64,000 nt of DNA from Verrucomicrobiota bacterium (GCA_023399155.1 JAEWQP010000030.1:310001-374000), one strand, 5' to 3'; positions 38,008 to 48,018 are shown, counted from the stretch's first letter. Program-made: numbers and translations. The notes: generated from the sequence alone by a model not told the origin.

Positions 38008-39852
38008 CTACGGCACCCTGGTCCGAAGACGGTCGATCTGCTCACGCACGCCGCTCGCCCGCGGATCCAGTTCCAGGACGCGCTCGAATTGCTCGATCGC
38101 CTCGCCCGCACGGCCGGGCTGACTCATCAGGAGCAGACCGAGCTCGTGACGTGCCTCCGCGAAACCTGAACGAAGCTCGATGGCACGGCGCAACGCCTTC
38201 TCGGCAGCCACCACGTTGTCGGAATGGCGCGCGAGCAGGCTGCCGAGGGCGAAGTGCGGCTCTGGCCAGTCCGGTTTGAGCCGCGCAGCCGCAACCAAGG
38301 CCTGCGCCGCCTCACGCCTGTTCTCCGGCTGACGGGCCAAGAGCATCCCGAGATGGTAGTGCGGCTCCGGAAGGTCGCGCATGATCCGGATCGCGGTGCG
38401 AAACTGCAGGATCGCCTCCTCCTCGCGACCCGGCTCGCGCGCGAGTTCCACGCCTCGATGGTCGTAGCGACGCGCGAAATCCGACAGGATCCGCACCATC
38501 TCGCGAAGCTCCGCCTGCGCTTCCTCCGGCGATTCGTCGCGCAAGGCGAGGAACAGGTTGTAGTGCGCCACCCAGTTGTCCTTTGTCACGGCCGCGGTGT
38601 GCCGGAACAGCACCTCGTTCGTCCTCCAGAGCCCAAGCTGACGAGAGGTGAGCGCGGCGAGGACGGCCACCACCAGGCTGCCCGCGACCCACGTCCCGAA
38701 CCGCCAACGCACCCGGCCGCGGGCCCAAGTATCCACCGACCACGCCACGATGACGAACACGCCGATCAGGGGGACGTAGGTGTAGCGGTCCGCGATTGTC
38801 TGGCCCCCGACCTGAACGAGACCGATCACCGGCACGAGCATGCCCGTGAACCAGAACCATCCCACAAATCCCCAGGGATGGCGGCGCAGCGAGGCGACCG
38901 CGAGCACGGTGAGAACCGCCAGGAGCAGACCCGCGCCGAAGACGGAGGCGAGCGGCGGCATCTGCGCGAAGCTGGGATAGAAGACCGCCAGGTCGTCGGG
39001 AAAGAAGCACTTCCCCAGGTAGCGCGCATAGGCGAGCACGGCATTGGCCAGGCGCACGGGAAGGGTAAACTCCTCGATCGAGCCAACCGCTCCGCCGCCA
39101 CGCTGCGCGATCATCGTGAGCACGCTGGATGCGGCGGACAGGAGCAGAAATGGAACCTTCTCCCACGCCAGGCGCCAGCGTCCCGGGCCGCCCGCGTCCT
39201 GCCAGCGACGCAGCGGCCACACATCGAGCAGGGCCAGCACGAACGGAACCGTCACGAGCATGGGCTTAGCCATCAGGCCGAACGCAAAAAGCACCAGGGC
39301 CGCGGCGAAGAGCGCCCCGCGCCCACCAAGTCCTCTCCGCTCGCGCTCGGCCCGGATCGCGTAGACCCAGAGGACGAGAAGGAACAGAGTCGTGCTCAGC
39401 ACGTCCTTGCGCTCGGCGATCCACGCCACCGACTCGACATGCAGCGGGTGGATGCCGAACAACGCGGCCACGAACAGGCTGGGCCCGATGCGGCCGGTAA
39501 GGCGGGCGAAGGCGAGAAAGAGCAACGCCGTGTTCAGGGCGTGCAGGATCGTATTCGTCAGGTGGTGACCGCCTGGCCACAGGCCGAAGAGCTCGCAATC
39601 GAGCATGTGCGACAGCCAGGTGAGCGGATGCCAGTTCGAAGCGTCGATGCTCGTGAACGCCCAGCGCACACCCGCCCATGTCAGTCCCGAGGTGACATGG
39701 GCGTTCTGCGTCACGTAGGCGGGATCATCGTAGGTAAGAAATTCGTGCTGGACTGTCGGCAGGAACAACATGCCCACCCCGGCCGCCAGGATGGCGCCGA
39801 GCAGGAGGCGGCTGCGAACGATTCCAGCGATAACGGATCCGGGGAAAACCAT
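38008..39852 (-). CDS. TMTC-like membrane protein with C-terminal TPR domain
   Basis: 614 residues. About eleven transmembrane segments fill residues 1-400, in the GT-C-like layout of TMTC/Pmt-type proteins: FLTYDDPAYVTQNAHVTSGLTWAG, HPLTWLSHMLDCELFG, HLTNTILHALNTALLFL, LFGIHPLHVESVAWIAERKDVLS (a very conserved segment) and DRYTYVPLIGVFV. The rest has about five TPR repeats (for example EPHYHLGMLLA and EPHFALGSLLARHSD). The eukaryotic relatives mannosylate proteins; bacterial ones may glycosylate surface proteins. ATG 39852 is preferred to TTG 39864. The gap 39853-40167 contains no gene I can support. Confidence 0.78.
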   Translation of the reverse strand: MVFPGSVIAGIVRSRLLLGAILAAGVGMLFLPTVQHEFLTYDDPAYVTQNAHVTSGLTWAGVRWAFTSIDASNWHPLTWLSHMLDCELFGLWPGGHHLTNTILHALNTALLFLAFARLTGRIGPSLFVAALFGIHPLHVESVAWIAERKDVLSTTLFLLVLWVYAIRAERERRGLGGRGALFAAALVLFAFGLMAKPMLVTVPFVLALLDVWPLRRWQDAGGPGRWRLAWEKVPFLLLSAASSVLTMIAQRGGGAVGSIEEFTLPVRLANAVLAYARYLGKCFFPDDLAVFYPSFAQMPPLASVFGAGLLLAVLTVLAVASLRRHPWGFVGWFWFTGMLVPVIGLVQVGGQTIADRYTYVPLIGVFVIVAWSVDTWARGRVRWRFGTWVAGSLVVAVLAALTSRQLGLWRTNEVLFRHTAAVTKDNWVAHYNLFLALRDESPEEAQAELREMVRILSDFARRYDHRGVELAREPGREEEAILQFRTAIRIMRDLPEPHYHLGMLLARQPENRREAAQALVAAARLKPDWPEPHFALGSLLARHSDNVVAAEKALRRAIELRSGFAEARHELGLLLMSQPGRAGEAIEQFERVLELDPRASGVREQIDRLRTRVP

Positions 39853-40167
39853 GAGGGCGGGCAACCCGCCACGCTGAACGCGCGTCCCACCGCGTCAATC
39901 CAAGTGCCATCCGCAGCACCAGGGCACTCGATCACAACGGGCCCCGCGCGATCCGAGGCAGTCAGCACGTCGTGCGGGCAGCCAATGCAGGCCGACGCAG
40001 CACTCGCGATAACGGTCCCAAGAAGCCGACGGGGTTGCGAGAAGCGCATGACCGGGCGCGAAGCAGCGCGTCCGTGGACCTCTCACAAATCCGGACCACG
40101 TCGCACCACGACCTTCGTTGCGTCCCGCGCGCTCAGGCGCGGGACGCGATCGTCGTTCGAGGACCGG

Positions 40168-41682
40168 CTAGAGCCGGATGCCCTGCGCGAGGTGGTAGTA
40201 GACCTCGTTGTTGCGCAGCGTCTGCTTGAACTCCTGCAGCCTCGTGCCGGCGTCGATCGTCACGAGTTCGATGCCCGCGATGGTGGCAAAGTCCTCAAGC
40301 ATCTCGGTCGTCACGCTGTAGCTGTAACCGGTGTGGTGGGCGCCGCCGGCAAGGATCCATGCGGCGCACGCGGTCTTGAAGTCCGGCTTGCACTCCCAGA
40401 CCGCACGCGCGACCGGGAGCTTGGGCAGCGGCGGCGTCGCCACCGCGGTGACCTCGTTGACGAGCAGGCGGAAGCGGTTGCCGAGGTCGATCAGCGAGGC
40501 GTTGAGCGCGGGTCCCGCGGGCGCATCGAAGACCAGGCGCACCGGATCCTCCTTGCCGCCGATGCCGAGCGGGTGGATCTCCAGCGTCGGCTTTCCGGCC
40601 GCGATGGTCTCACAGATCTCGAGCATGTGCGCGCCGAGCACCTGATGCGCGCCGGGGGCGAGATGGTAGGTGTAGTCTTCCATGAACGACGTGCCGCCGG
40701 AAAGGCCCTCGCCCATCACCTTCATCGCGCGCAGGAGCGCCGCGGTCTTCCAGTCGCCCTCGGCTCCGAAGCCGTAGCCGTCCGCCATGAGCCGTTGCAC
40801 GGCGAGTCCCGGGAGCTGACGCAGCCCATGCAGATCCTCGAACGTGGTGGTGAACCCCTTGAAGCCGCCCTCCTCGAGGAAGGCACGCAGGCCCAGCTCG
40901 ATGCGCGCGCCGTAGCGGAGTGAATCGTGACGTGAACCACCCGCGCGAAGATCCTGCGCGACGACGTAGCGCTTCTCATACTCGGCACAGAGTGCGTCGA
41001 TCTGCGCGTCGTCGATCGCGGCGGCCGAGACCTTCGCGACGAGGTCGCCGATGCCGTAGCCGTTGACGGCGAAACCAAAGCGCAGCTCGGCCGCGACCTT
41101 GTCGCCCTCGGTGACCGCGACCTGGCGCATGTTGTCGCCGAAGCGCGCAAACTTCGCGCCCTGCCAGTCGTGCCACGCACGCGCAGCGCGCACCCACGAA
41201 CCCAGTCGCTCCTGCACCTCGGGATCGCTCCAATGTCCGACGACCACCTTGCGATTGAGCCTCAGCCGCGTGTGCAGGAATCCGGCCTCGCGGTCGCCGT
41301 GCGCGGCCTGGTTGAGGTTCATGAAGTCCATGTCGATCTCGCCCCAGGGCAGATCGCGATTGGCCTGCGTGTGAAGGTGGCAGAACGGCTTCTTCAGCGA
41401 GGAGAGCCCGCGTATCCACATCTTGGCGGGCGAGAACGTGTGCATCCACAGGATCAATCCCGCGCACGACTCGTCGGCATCCGCCTCGCGGCAAAGGCGG
41501 GCAATTTCGTCGGGCGTCGTGAGCAGCGCCTTATAGATGACCTTGAGCGGGATCTTTGGCGAAGTCGCGAGGCCCTCGGCGACGGCGCGGGCATTGGCGG
41601 CGACCTGCTGGAGCGGGCCTGGGCCGTAGAGATGCTGCGAGCCGCAGACGAACCAGATCTGGGGTGAAGCGAGGAGTTTCAT
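40168..41682 (-). CDS. araA: L-arabinose isomerase
   Basis: 504 residues, full length for AraA. It turns L-arabinose into L-ribulose using a metal ion. Residues expected at the active site are present: EGDWKTAALL, MEDYTYHLAPG, LGAHMLEIC and GGAHHTGY (the two glutamates and two histidines that bind manganese). The N-terminal part has WFVCGSQHLYGP. It lies 43 bp behind araB on the same strand, so araBA is one operon. No araD (epimerase) is nearby, so the third step must be encoded elsewhere. Confidence 0.95.
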   Translation of the reverse strand: MKLLASPQIWFVCGSQHLYGPGPLQQVAANARAVAEGLATSPKIPLKVIYKALLTTPDEIARLCREADADESCAGLILWMHTFSPAKMWIRGLSSLKKPFCHLHTQANRDLPWGEIDMDFMNLNQAAHGDREAGFLHTRLRLNRKVVVGHWSDPEVQERLGSWVRAARAWHDWQGAKFARFGDNMRQVAVTEGDKVAAELRFGFAVNGYGIGDLVAKVSAAAIDDAQIDALCAEYEKRYVVAQDLRAGGSRHDSLRYGARIELGLRAFLEEGGFKGFTTTFEDLHGLRQLPGLAVQRLMADGYGFGAEGDWKTAALLRAMKVMGEGLSGGTSFMEDYTYHLAPGAHQVLGAHMLEICETIAAGKPTLEIHPLGIGGKEDPVRLVFDAPAGPALNASLIDLGNRFRLLVNEVTAVATPPLPKLPVARAVWECKPDFKTACAAWILAGGAHHTGYSYSVTTEMLEDFATIAGIELVTIDAGTRLQEFKQTLRNNEVYYHLAQGIRL

Positions 41683-41725
41683 GGAGAATGGTGGCTGGCG
41701 AAGTGTTGCCGCGGACGTCGGGCCG

Positions 41726-43387
41726 TCAGGCGCGCGTGGCCTCCTTGATATCCAGGAGGTCCTTCATCACGCGGGAAAGGTCGGCGGAGCGGTCGAGACC
41801 GCCAAACGCGTCGTGCACTTGTCGATACAAGGCGTAGAGTTTGTCGTAGCTCTTCCGTGAGGCGGCCTTGGGCCGGTAGGCGATCTTCTTGAGCGAGGTC
41901 ATCGCCTGCTCGGCCTTCTGGAAATCCGCATGGGCGCCGGCCAGCACGGCCGCGGAGACGGCGGCGCCAAGCGCGCACGCCTGCGACGAGCCGGCGACAA
42001 GCATGGTGCACCCGGTCACGTCGGCGTAGATCTGCATGAGCATCGGATTCTTCTCCGCGATGCCGCCGGCGCAGACGATCCGGTCGATGGGCACGCCGTA
42101 TTCGCGCAGCCGCTCGATGATGGCGCGCGCACCGAAGGCCGTGGCCTCGATGAGCGCGCGGTAGATCTCCGCCTGCGTCGTGTGCAGCGTGGTGCCGAGC
42201 AGCAGGCCGGTCAGGCGCTGGTCGACGAGGATGGTGCGGTTGCCGTTGTTCCAGTCGAGCGCGAGGAGGCCGCTCTGGCCGGGCCGGAGTTTCGAGGCCT
42301 CCGCGGTCAACGCGCCGTGCCGGGCCGCGTCTCCCCCGCATACGCCCTCCACCCACCACTTGAAGATGTCGCCCACCGCGGACTGCCCGGCCTCGATGCC
42401 GTAGAAGCCCGGGAGGATCGCGCCCTTGACGATGCCGCAGATCCCGGGGACGTCGCGAACCTTCTTGTTCGCCGCCACCACGCCACAGTCGCACGTCGAC
42501 GTGCCGATCACCTTGACCAGCGTGCCCTCGCGCACACCGCAGCCGATCGCACCGTAGTGCACGTCGAACTCGCCGATCGCGATGGGGATGCCTGCCGGCA
42601 GCCCGAGCCGCTTCGCCCAGGCCTCGCACAGGCCGCCCGCGGAGGCGCTGGCGTCGTAGGCTTTCTCATACAACCGGTCGCGCAGGTCGGCGAGCCCGGG
42701 ATCGAGCATGGCAAGGAACTCCTTGTCGGGCAGGCCGCCCCACTCGTCCGAATACAGGGCCTTGTGGCCGGCGGCGCAAACGCCGCGCTTCACCTCGCGC
42801 GGATCCGTGACCCCGGCGAGCATCGACGGCACCCAGTCGCACAATTCCACCCACGACCAGGCCGCCTTGAAGACGTCGGGCGCGACGGTGCGGCAGTGCC
42901 AGAGCTTGGACCACCACCACTCCGAGGAGTAGGTGTTTCCGCACTTCGCGATGAAGTGCGGACGATGTTTCGCGGCGAGCTCGGTGATGCGCGCGGCCTC
43001 GCGCCAGCTCGTGTGGTCCTTCCAGAGCCAGCACTGGGCGTGGAGGTTCTTCGCAAAGCGCCTGCTCATCGCGAGCGGCACGTTGTGCCGGTCGACCGGG
43101 ATGGGTGAGGAGCCGGTGGAATCGACGCCGATGCCGGCGACCTTGGCGGCGGCGAAGCCGCGCTGGCGCCTGGCCTGCGCGAGGGCGCCCTTCACCGCCT
43201 TCTCGAGACCGGCGACATAGTCGCCGGGGTGCTGGCGTGCGAGGTTGTGATCGCGAGGGTCGAGCAGCACACCCTGTGTGCCACTGGGATAGTTCACGAC
43301 GGCGGATCCGAATTCGCGCCCGTCGGAGCAGCGCACGATCAGCGCGCGCACCGAGTTCGTGCCGTAGTCGATGCCAAGGGTAAACAT
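41726..43387 (-). CDS. araB: Ribulokinase
   Basis: 553 residues, FGGY sugar-kinase fold. Phosphate loop GIDYGTNSVRALIV at the start, GIGVDSTGSSPIPVD, and the C-terminal GIAEKNPMLMQIYADVTG. It phosphorylates L-ribulose from AraA to L-ribulose 5-phosphate. ATG 43387 is the first codon that gives the normal kinase N-terminus; GAGGAG lies about 12 bp upstream, a little far. The promoter region is shared with the divergent LacI-type regulator. Confidence 0.94.
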   Translation of the reverse strand: MFTLGIDYGTNSVRALIVRCSDGREFGSAVVNYPSGTQGVLLDPRDHNLARQHPGDYVAGLEKAVKGALAQARRQRGFAAAKVAGIGVDSTGSSPIPVDRHNVPLAMSRRFAKNLHAQCWLWKDHTSWREAARITELAAKHRPHFIAKCGNTYSSEWWWSKLWHCRTVAPDVFKAAWSWVELCDWVPSMLAGVTDPREVKRGVCAAGHKALYSDEWGGLPDKEFLAMLDPGLADLRDRLYEKAYDASASAGGLCEAWAKRLGLPAGIPIAIGEFDVHYGAIGCGVREGTLVKVIGTSTCDCGVVAANKKVRDVPGICGIVKGAILPGFYGIEAGQSAVGDIFKWWVEGVCGGDAARHGALTAEASKLRPGQSGLLALDWNNGNRTILVDQRLTGLLLGTTLHTTQAEIYRALIEATAFGARAIIERLREYGVPIDRIVCAGGIAEKNPMLMQIYADVTGCTMLVAGSSQACALGAAVSAAVLAGAHADFQKAEQAMTSLKKIAYRPKAASRKSYDKLYALYRQVHDAFGGLDRSADLSRVMKDLLDIKEATRA

Positions 43388-43445
43388 GGAGGAATACCAC
43401 TCCTCGCCTCGGGAGCCGACGAGAGCAATCGACGGCAAGCATGAC

Positions 43446-43457
43446 GGTAACGTTGCC
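43446..43457. promoter_or_regulatory. Near-palindrome, probable LacI-family operator
   Basis: GGTAACGTTGCC matches its own reverse complement at 10 of 12 positions, with the central CG typical of LacI-family sites. It lies between araB (58 bp upstream of its start) and the regulator gene (62 bp upstream), so it can control both. A weak -35/-10 pair for the regulator (TTGCCC, 17 bp, TTACGG at 43476) overlaps it. Confidence 0.55.
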
Positions 43458-43519
43458 CTCGGAATGCAGATCGCTTTACGGTTAGGTGCACACCCCGAGA
43501 AGCTCCGCGGTCCCCATCC

Positions 43520-44584
43520 ATGGCTCGTCCCACCCTTTCCGATATCGCCCGTCAGGTCGGCTACTCCAAGAACACCGTCTCGCTCGCGCTGCGCGGCGAT
43601 CCGCAGATCCCCGCGGCCACGCGCGAGCGCATCTGCAAGGTCGCGGATCGCCTCGGCTACCAACCCAACGCCGTGGTCTCGCACCTCATGGCGCAGCTGC
43701 GCGCGAGCCGCACCTCGCGGCTGCAGGCGACGCTCGCGCTGGTGAACGCCAACAGTGATCCCCATGCGTTTTCGAAGCACCCGACGATCCCGACGTACGT
43801 CGAGGGATGCGAGAGCCGTGCCGCCCGCCTCGGCTATGCGCTCAACCGTTTCTGGCTCCATGATCCCACGCTCAACGCCCAGAGCTGGCTTCGCATCCTG
43901 CAGGCACGCGGGATCAAGGGGCTCGTTCTTGTCGGCCTGATGGATACAAACCGCCTGCCCGGCCATCTCCGGCCGGTCTGGGAGCAGCTGCCCTGCGTGG
44001 TCACCGGCGTCCGCACGCGCGATCCCGCGCTCTCATTCTGCTGCGTCGATCACCACAATCTCTCGCTCCTGGCCATCGAGCGCGCCCTGGCGCTCGGCTA
44101 TCGCCGCCCCGGCCTCGTGCTCGACGACGTGATCGACTCGCTGGTGGAGAACCGCTTCTCCGCCGGCTTTTTAACCGGCCAGCGGACGCTGCCGAAGGCG
44201 CAGCGCCTGCCCATCTTCAGCGAGGTCGGCCGCGCCGAGAAGGAGCCCCGGCTCTTTCGCGGATGGCTCGAGAAACACCGGCCCGACGTCGTGTTCACGC
44301 TCTACAACAATGTGCTCACCTGGCTGCGCGCCGCCGGATTCGACATCCCCGGGGATATCGGCGTCATCCAGATGGAATGGCGCAGCTCGCGCCCGGAGAT
44401 CGCGGGCATGAACCAGCACAACTTCGTCACGGGCGAGGCCGCCGTCGACATGGTGGTCAGCCAGGTCCACAACAACGAGACCGGCGTGCAGGAGTTTCCG
44501 CGCGCCACGCTCATCGGCGCCAGCTGGGTGGAGGGCACCACCGTCCGGCCACAACGGCCGGCCGAGGTATCCATTTCCCGGTGA
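43520..44584 (+). CDS. LacI-family transcriptional regulator
   Basis: 354 residues. N-terminal helix-turn-helix TLSDIARQVGYSKNTVSLALRG (residues 5-26) with the hinge helix after it (NAVVSHLMAQL), then a periplasmic-binding-protein-like effector domain (GIKGLVLVGLMD, FDIPGDIGVIQM, ATLIGASWVEGTT). It is divergent from araBA and so probably represses it, relieved by arabinose or a related sugar. The effector domain is not close to GalR or LacI in the ligand loop, so the exact inducer is not known. AraC- or AraR-type regulators are absent. Confidence 0.88.
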   Translation: MARPTLSDIARQVGYSKNTVSLALRGDPQIPAATRERICKVADRLGYQPNAVVSHLMAQLRASRTSRLQATLALVNANSDPHAFSKHPTIPTYVEGCESRAARLGYALNRFWLHDPTLNAQSWLRILQARGIKGLVLVGLMDTNRLPGHLRPVWEQLPCVVTGVRTRDPALSFCCVDHHNLSLLAIERALALGYRRPGLVLDDVIDSLVENRFSAGFLTGQRTLPKAQRLPIFSEVGRAEKEPRLFRGWLEKHRPDVVFTLYNNVLTWLRAAGFDIPGDIGVIQMEWRSSRPEIAGMNQHNFVTGEAAVDMVVSQVHNNETGVQEFPRATLIGASWVEGTTVRPQRPAEVSISR

Positions 44585-44600
44585 CGCTGTCGCAGGTGCC

Positions 44601-44891
44601 TCAGGCCGCGAATGCTTGGATCGCGCGGGCCAGGTCGAGATCGCGCGCGGTGACCCGTCCGCCGGCGTCGTGGCTGCTCAGCCGCAGGGTGACGCGGGAA
44701 TAGACGTTGTGCAGGTCGGGGTGGTGGTCGCGCTTCTCCGCCTCGATCCCGACGCGCACGATGAATGCGAGCGCGGCTGGAAAGTCATCGAAGGTGAATG
44801 TGCGCTCGAGCGCGCCATCGCGGTGGACCCATCCGGGAAGGCCGCTCAGCGCCTCGTCGATTTCGGTCGTTTCCATGGGCTTGCCGCTCAT
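44601..44891 (-). CDS. 4a-hydroxytetrahydrobiopterin dehydratase (pterin-4a-carbinolamine dehydratase)
   Basis: 96 residues, normal for the family. Motifs: LSGLPGWVHRDGALERTFTFDDFPAALAFI, then the catalytic EKRDHHPDLHNVYSRVTLRLSSHDAGGRVTARDLDLARAI, where the His-His-Pro and the later His form the active site. It dehydrates the pterin product of aromatic amino acid hydroxylases; no hydroxylase gene is in the window, so it may act in another pathway or as a moonlighting protein. ATG 44891 is used; ATG 44876 would shorten it by five residues. It lies 72 bp downstream of a large membrane protein gene. Confidence 0.9.
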   Translation of the reverse strand: MSGKPMETTEIDEALSGLPGWVHRDGALERTFTFDDFPAALAFIVRVGIEAEKRDHHPDLHNVYSRVTLRLSSHDAGGRVTARDLDLARAIQAFAA

Positions 44892-44963
44892 TCCGCAAGC
44901 AATCCACCCGCGCTGCGCTGTCAATGGCCGCCCCGTCACGGCAGCCCCCGCCCGGGGACCGGG

Positions 44964-47468
44964 TCACAGCCCCAGGCCGGGTGGAACGAGGGCGATGGCG
45001 CTTTCGCGCAGCTCGGCCGTGGGCCAGGACACCCGCAGGGACTCGGTGAGCCCGAGCAACACGACCAGCGAGTCCGGCGGCAGGCGGCGCAGGGCACGCT
45101 CGTCCAGGAACGGCCACGCGTCCGCAAGCACCGCTCGCGCGCGCGTTGCAAGGCCCGCCGCGGCAAGGACCCGGGCGAGATTGACCTGATCCTCCGCCTC
45201 GAGCGTCGCAATCTGCGTCCGGAGCCGTTCAATACGATCAAGCGCGGCCGTGAACCGGGCGGTGTCATCCATCGCGTGCGCCACCCGCGCGAGGGCGGTC
45301 TGCGCCGCGAGGTCGTCGGGATGGCGCTGCAACTCCGTGATGATTGTCGCCGCTTCGCCCCGCCGCCCGTGTCGCAGCCAGGCGTTGGTCCGCCGCACGA
45401 GCACATGCTCGGGACGCGTGCGCTCGGTCACCTCAAGGACGAGCACGTCCCTGCCCTCGAGCGCCGGATGCGCCGGCAGGCGGTGATCGAGCCGGCGCAG
45501 CCAGGGAGGCAGCTCCCCACCCGCCACCAGATCGGGCCCGAACGCCGGTTCAACGATCGCCTCATCCGCCGCCAGCCCACGCGCCAGGCGCACGTACGGA
45601 GCGACAAAATCGTCCCACGAGAGCAGCACGAGGTGCGTCACACCCGCGGCCTCCACCAGGTCGCGGGCCTCCGCCGCGCTGCGCGCCGCAAAGATCCCGG
45701 CCGCGCGCTTCATGCCGTCGCGATTTTCCCAATACGGCGTGCCGAGACCGCGCACGCCTCCGAAATAGATCAGCCGGGTCGTCGTGGCGGGCGAGCTCAG
45801 GATCACGAGCGGTTCCCCGCCGCCGGCTCGTCGACGCAGCGCGTGCGCAAGATCGCGCTCGGCAAGGCTGAGGACATCATCGGCACGGATAGCGGGACGC
45901 GCGCCCATCTCGTGCAGCGAGACGGCGAGGCCGGGCGCAAACAGGATCACGCCGAGCGTCGCGGCGATCATGAGACGCCGTGGCGCTTCTTCCGCCGCGA
46001 GGACGCGCGCCATGACCACGACGAGGCCGAAGAGGAAACCGTAGGCGAGCGTCCACCAGCGGAGCTCGCCAATCGACAGGGCCAGGAACAGCGCCGCCGC
46101 GGCGAACGGCACGACCATCATGGCACGCACCGCGGCCGGCGTGGTTTTCCGCACGATCCATGCCCCCGCGAGGGGGACGACGAGCAGTGGAAGGCACAGC
46201 GCGACCGTATTCCCGCTCAGGCCTGCGATCCCGATCGCCGTGAACAGGCCGCGCCCCTCGGGCACGTAATCGTGGGCAAACGACCACAAAAAGGCATCGC
46301 CGACCGCAAAGACGCGCGAACCCCATCCAGCGACCACGGCGGCTGGGGCGAGCACGACGATCAGAGCCGGAATGAGCCTGCGCCACGCTGCGGGTGACGG
46401 CAGCAGCCGACCGCGGCTCAGCGCAGCCGAGAGCGTCGCGAGCACCTCGCCGGCTCCGAACCAAGCCAGCGCGTGGAGCGGGTGATTCACTTCCAATCGC
46501 CATCCCATGTCCCCCGGTGCGTACTCGACTAGGTAGGCGAGCAGCGTTGCGCCCGCCCCCACCCTGCCCCAATGCCGCCACAACACGGCGTCATGGCTGA
46601 GCCATGACGCGGACCGCCGGCCGAGCCAGGCGCTCCAGAGCCCGCCCAGGCCGATGCCCACCAGCACGGGTATCGTGCTGGCGGCGCTCACCCACATGCC
46701 GGCCGCGCCCGCAAGAGCCGAAATCGTGAGCGCCCGGCGCGCCGCGACCGTATCGCCCACCCAGGACCACGCGGACGGCACCGGTCCGCCGATCGAGCGC
46801 ACCCAGCCGGCACCGCCGGCCATCACGCCGAACACCGCCGCCATGGCGCAGGCCTGAATCAGGCCGTGATGATCGGGGTTGTCGCCGGCGAACAGGGCGG
46901 TGAACGCCGGGGTGGCCACCATGACAAACGCCAGCCAAGCCGCAGGCACCCCGCCGAACCGGCGCGCCGTCCACGGCACGAACGACAGAAGTGCGACCAC
47001 GAGCAGCGCGGGGTTGGCCCAGAGGCCGGCGTATTCGACCGCCAGCGACGCCGGCCGGCCCGTGGCGATGTGATCCACCCACGCGCACAGGGCCAGCCAC
47101 CAGCGAAATGGCGATCCCCAGTGGGAACTGCGGCCTGCGGGGGCGTTGTCCTCATCGACATGTCGAACACGCGGAGTGCCGGCCGCCAGCATCTGCTGTG
47201 TCTGCATCAGCCAGTGTAGTCCGTCGATCGAGGCGCCGGGATACGCGACGGTGCGACGGCCGTCCTCGAGACCGGTCGGCGACCGCGTATCCGGTTCGGG
47301 CGCGTGCACAGCGACGCCGTAGACACCACTGATCCGCGTGTAATAGTGGACCGTCTGGACCGCCTCCCAGACAACGAAGCTCAGCGCCAGCCCGAGCGCC
47401 AGCCACCATCCCCGTCTCTTCGAGGTGGCTCGAGGGACGGATGCAGATGACCGTGGTGGCTTCGCCAT
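44964..47468 (-). CDS. Large GT-C-like polytopic membrane protein
   Basis: 834 residues. An N-terminal helix is followed by a loop with DGLHWLMQTQQML and RHVDEDNAPAGRSSHWGSPFRWWLAL, then about eleven more membrane segments, including FAGDNPDHHGLIQACAMAAVF. The acidic DxDxxPxGR and the DHHGL motifs recall STT3 / oligosaccharyl-transferase-type GT-C enzymes, but similarity is loose. The last 300 residues (from about 540) are a soluble domain with a GG-rich beta start (GEPLVILSSPATTTRLIYF) and helical repeats. It may transfer sugars or lipids at the membrane; the substrate is unknown. ATG 47468 is used (a start at 47477 is equally possible). Confidence 0.6.
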   Translation of the reverse strand: MAKPPRSSASVPRATSKRRGWWLALGLALSFVVWEAVQTVHYYTRISGVYGVAVHAPEPDTRSPTGLEDGRRTVAYPGASIDGLHWLMQTQQMLAAGTPRVRHVDEDNAPAGRSSHWGSPFRWWLALCAWVDHIATGRPASLAVEYAGLWANPALLVVALLSFVPWTARRFGGVPAAWLAFVMVATPAFTALFAGDNPDHHGLIQACAMAAVFGVMAGGAGWVRSIGGPVPSAWSWVGDTVAARRALTISALAGAAGMWVSAASTIPVLVGIGLGGLWSAWLGRRSASWLSHDAVLWRHWGRVGAGATLLAYLVEYAPGDMGWRLEVNHPLHALAWFGAGEVLATLSAALSRGRLLPSPAAWRRLIPALIVVLAPAAVVAGWGSRVFAVGDAFLWSFAHDYVPEGRGLFTAIGIAGLSGNTVALCLPLLVVPLAGAWIVRKTTPAAVRAMMVVPFAAAALFLALSIGELRWWTLAYGFLFGLVVVMARVLAAEEAPRRLMIAATLGVILFAPGLAVSLHEMGARPAIRADDVLSLAERDLAHALRRRAGGGEPLVILSSPATTTRLIYFGGVRGLGTPYWENRDGMKRAAGIFAARSAAEARDLVEAAGVTHLVLLSWDDFVAPYVRLARGLAADEAIVEPAFGPDLVAGGELPPWLRRLDHRLPAHPALEGRDVLVLEVTERTRPEHVLVRRTNAWLRHGRRGEAATIITELQRHPDDLAAQTALARVAHAMDDTARFTAALDRIERLRTQIATLEAEDQVNLARVLAAAGLATRARAVLADAWPFLDERALRRLPPDSLVVLLGLTESLRVSWPTAELRESAIALVPPGLGL

Positions 47469-47530
47469 GGAAACCACTATCGGATCGGCGAGGCGCGCCC
47501 GTCGAATCGATTGTCACGCCGCGCGGGCGC

Positions 47531-47881
47531 TCAGGATGTGCGGCGACTGTAGCGGCGGGCGCGGGTGCCGGCAGCCTTCTTCGCACCGCGAGAACGCGTG
47601 GGCGACGGCTTGCGCCGACCCTGGCCGATCTCGGCATCCCGGCGCGCCTTCTTGCGCGTGGCCGCCGAGGCCTTGCCGGGCTTGGGCGTGCCAAGAGGAA
47701 CGCCGGCGCGACGGGCCTCCGATAGGCCGATGGCGATCGCCTGCTTGCGCGAACGCACGGTGCCGCTGCCGCGCTCGAGCTTCTTCATTTCCTCGCGCAC
47801 GAATTCGCCAGCCTGCGTGGTTGGTTTCTTGCCTTCGCGCGCGTCCTGTTTCGCACGCTTGACGGTGCTGGGCTTTGGCAT
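47531..47881 (-). CDS. DUF6496 small basic protein
   Basis: 116 residues, very basic. The N-terminal half is the DUF6496 pattern: KPTTQAGEFVREEMKKLERGSGTVRSRKQAIAIGLSEARRAGV. The second half is a Lys/Arg/Ala-rich tail (KARRDAEIGQGRRKPSPTRSRG), probably disordered, perhaps DNA-binding. The function of the family is unknown. ATG 47881 begins the conserved part; a longer frame to 47947 adds Arg/Gly-rich residues not expected in relatives. It is 137 bp away from the NTF2-like gene and not coupled. Confidence 0.82.
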   Translation of the reverse strand: MPKPSTVKRAKQDAREGKKPTTQAGEFVREEMKKLERGSGTVRSRKQAIAIGLSEARRAGVPLGTPKPGKASAATRKKARRDAEIGQGRRKPSPTRSRGAKKAAGTRARRYSRRTS

Positions 47882-48018
47882 GGTGCGATGTTCTCTCCAC
47901 CATTCTACCGGACCCGGCGTTCCGCAACCATCGGAGCGCGCCCGCACGGCGCCCCCGGGCGGCAGACCCGCGGGCGCCAGTCAACCGGTCAGTTCCCGTT
48001 TCTCGGTGCAGGGCAGGA

